Origin: Rhodospirillales bacterium
GTDB lineage: Bacteria > Pseudomonadota > Alphaproteobacteria > Acetobacterales > Acetobacteraceae
NCBI GenBank assembly: GCA_025352665.1
Contig: JANXSM010000029.1
Location: 1-64,000 of the forward strand
DNA: 64,000 nucleotides
Direction: 5' to 3'
In this document: piece after piece, positions 63,451 through 64,000 of the stretch
Layout: each line of letters begins with the position of its first letter
Position numbering within the stretch: position 1 is the first letter of the stretch
Notes under the pieces: model-generated
Told to the model about the DNA's origin: nothing
Database searches by the model: none
The model's input: only the letters and a program-made list of their open reading frames with translations
Made by a program: the position numbers and the translations under genes

Positions 63451-64000
63451 TCGCCACCGAACACATCTGCCATCTGGTCGAGGATCTTCGCGCGGTCGCG
63501 TTTATACGTTGTGTAGTCCTGTTCCAGCAGCTTCATCTTGGTGATCGGCAGGCTGTTTTCAGGCGGCGCGACATCCGTGCGTGGCGAATACTTGCCGCCC
63601 TTGGACAACACGGCCTGCCCCTCGGCGCTCATCCACCATTCATGAAAGAGTGCTGCGGCGTGGGGTCGGGTCGAGGTTTTCAGCAGGCCACAGGCGCCGA
63701 ACTCGGATGGCACGCCCTCACTCGGGAACAGGAAATCGGTCCCCTTGCCTTGCAGCTTTGAGCGCCACGCGACGTTGTCGTTCTGAAGAAGACCCACGCC
63801 ACGTTCGCGGCGCTCGATGATCTGGGCCATGGTCTGCGGTGACACGGTCCGCAGCGGCTTGGTCCTGGCGATAGATTTCACCACGTCCCAGCCCAGATGC
63901 TGCGCCAGCGTGATGATCCGGGGCGCGCCGTCGCCGCTGGACGCCGACCAGAACGATACGCGGCCGGCCATGCCGGCGCGGCCCAGATCTGCCCAGTGCT
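63438..64000 (-). CDS. ABC transporter substrate-binding protein (Fe3+/2-aminoethylphosphonate type), 5' end outside the window
   Basis: The C-terminal ~187 residues of a family 1 binding protein. The frame stays open to the window edge (HWADLGRAGMAGRVSFW), which matches the WADL...F-GRV segment of iron/AEP-type binding proteins, so the internal Met at 63971 is not the start. Later features are RRERGVGLLQNDNV and ALFHEWWMSAEGQAVL. It is the first visible gene of the superoperon. The promoter lies beyond the window. Confidence 0.88.
   Translation of the reverse strand, partial: HWADLGRAGMAGRVSFWSASSGDGAPRIITLAQHLGWDVVKSIARTKPLRTVSPQTMAQIIERRERGVGLLQNDNVAWRSKLQGKGTDFLFPSEGVPSEFGACGLLKTSTRPHAAALFHEWWMSAEGQAVLSKGGKYSPRTDVAPPENSLPITKMKLLEQDYTTYKRDRAKILDQMADVFGGEWGN

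Noticed and set aside
63438-63971. Treating the last gene as complete with a start at 63971
   Set aside because: The frame is open to the window edge and the upstream residues (WADLGRAG) fit the interior of an iron/AEP-type binding protein, so the Met is internal.

Overview
The window is 64 kb of GC-rich chromosomal DNA. It most likely comes from an alphaproteobacterium of the Acetobacteraceae (Rhodospirillales). That placement is inferred from the hrcA / rph / rdgB / hemW neighbourhood, the codon bias, and a short hypothetical protein family that occurs here in two copies and that I recall, without a search, from this family. No rRNA, tRNA, CRISPR array, integrase or transposase was recognised.

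Layout. 1-600 holds decayed coding remnants. 0.6-8.1 kb is a housekeeping block: hrcA and a Gfo/Idh oxidoreductase on the minus strand, and a tightly overlapping plus-strand operon rph-rdgB-opgC-SGNH protein-esterase-hemW. A secreted beta-lactamase-fold protein follows, preceded by a palindrome. At 9.5-10.4 kb and again at 26.6-27.5 kb there is a composite unit made of a ~170-bp intergenic repeat and a convergent gene for a ~210-aa hypothetical protein. 11-16.2 kb holds two large convergent TPR proteins with similar TPR scaffolds and different C-terminal domains. 16.3-19.7 kb encodes a DapA-like aldolase with altered catalytic residues, a flavin monooxygenase and a metallo-beta-lactamase-fold hydrolase that seems to start at CTG. 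19.8-26.6 kb is a TetR-regulated RND efflux pump with its own adaptor and outer-membrane factor.

27.6-32.7 kb carries a small membrane protein, an SDR, an orphan urocanase followed by a wrecked ornithine cyclodeaminase gene, an XRE regulator and a fatty-acid desaturase. 32.9-38.6 kb is a plus-strand catabolic block: sugar kinase, galactonate-dehydratase-like enzyme, NitT/TauT-type ABC importer and class II aldolase. An M48 peptidase and a large AI-2E-family membrane protein follow.

42.0-44.4 kb is a gene graveyard (SMP-30, MFS, TctC, TctA, dienelactone hydrolase and hydroxyisobutyrate-dehydrogenase fragments). It is bounded by small palindromic repeats, one of which has terminal inverted repeats. 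An enolase-superfamily enzyme and a GntR regulator come next.

From 46.7 kb to the window end, 16 genes lie on the minus strand with gaps of 0-69 nt or short overlaps. They encode three formylglycine-type sulfatases, the formylglycine-generating enzyme that matures them, three ABC import systems (ferric/polyamine type, sugar type without its own ATPase, sulfonate/nitrate type with two permeases), a DUF4432 epimerase and an NAD-dependent epimerase. The inferred job is import, desulfation and catabolism of a sulfated organic compound, probably a sulfated sugar or glycoside. This superoperon is the most striking system in the window. The repeat-plus-hypothetical-gene units and the paired TPR proteins are the best candidates for undescribed biology.
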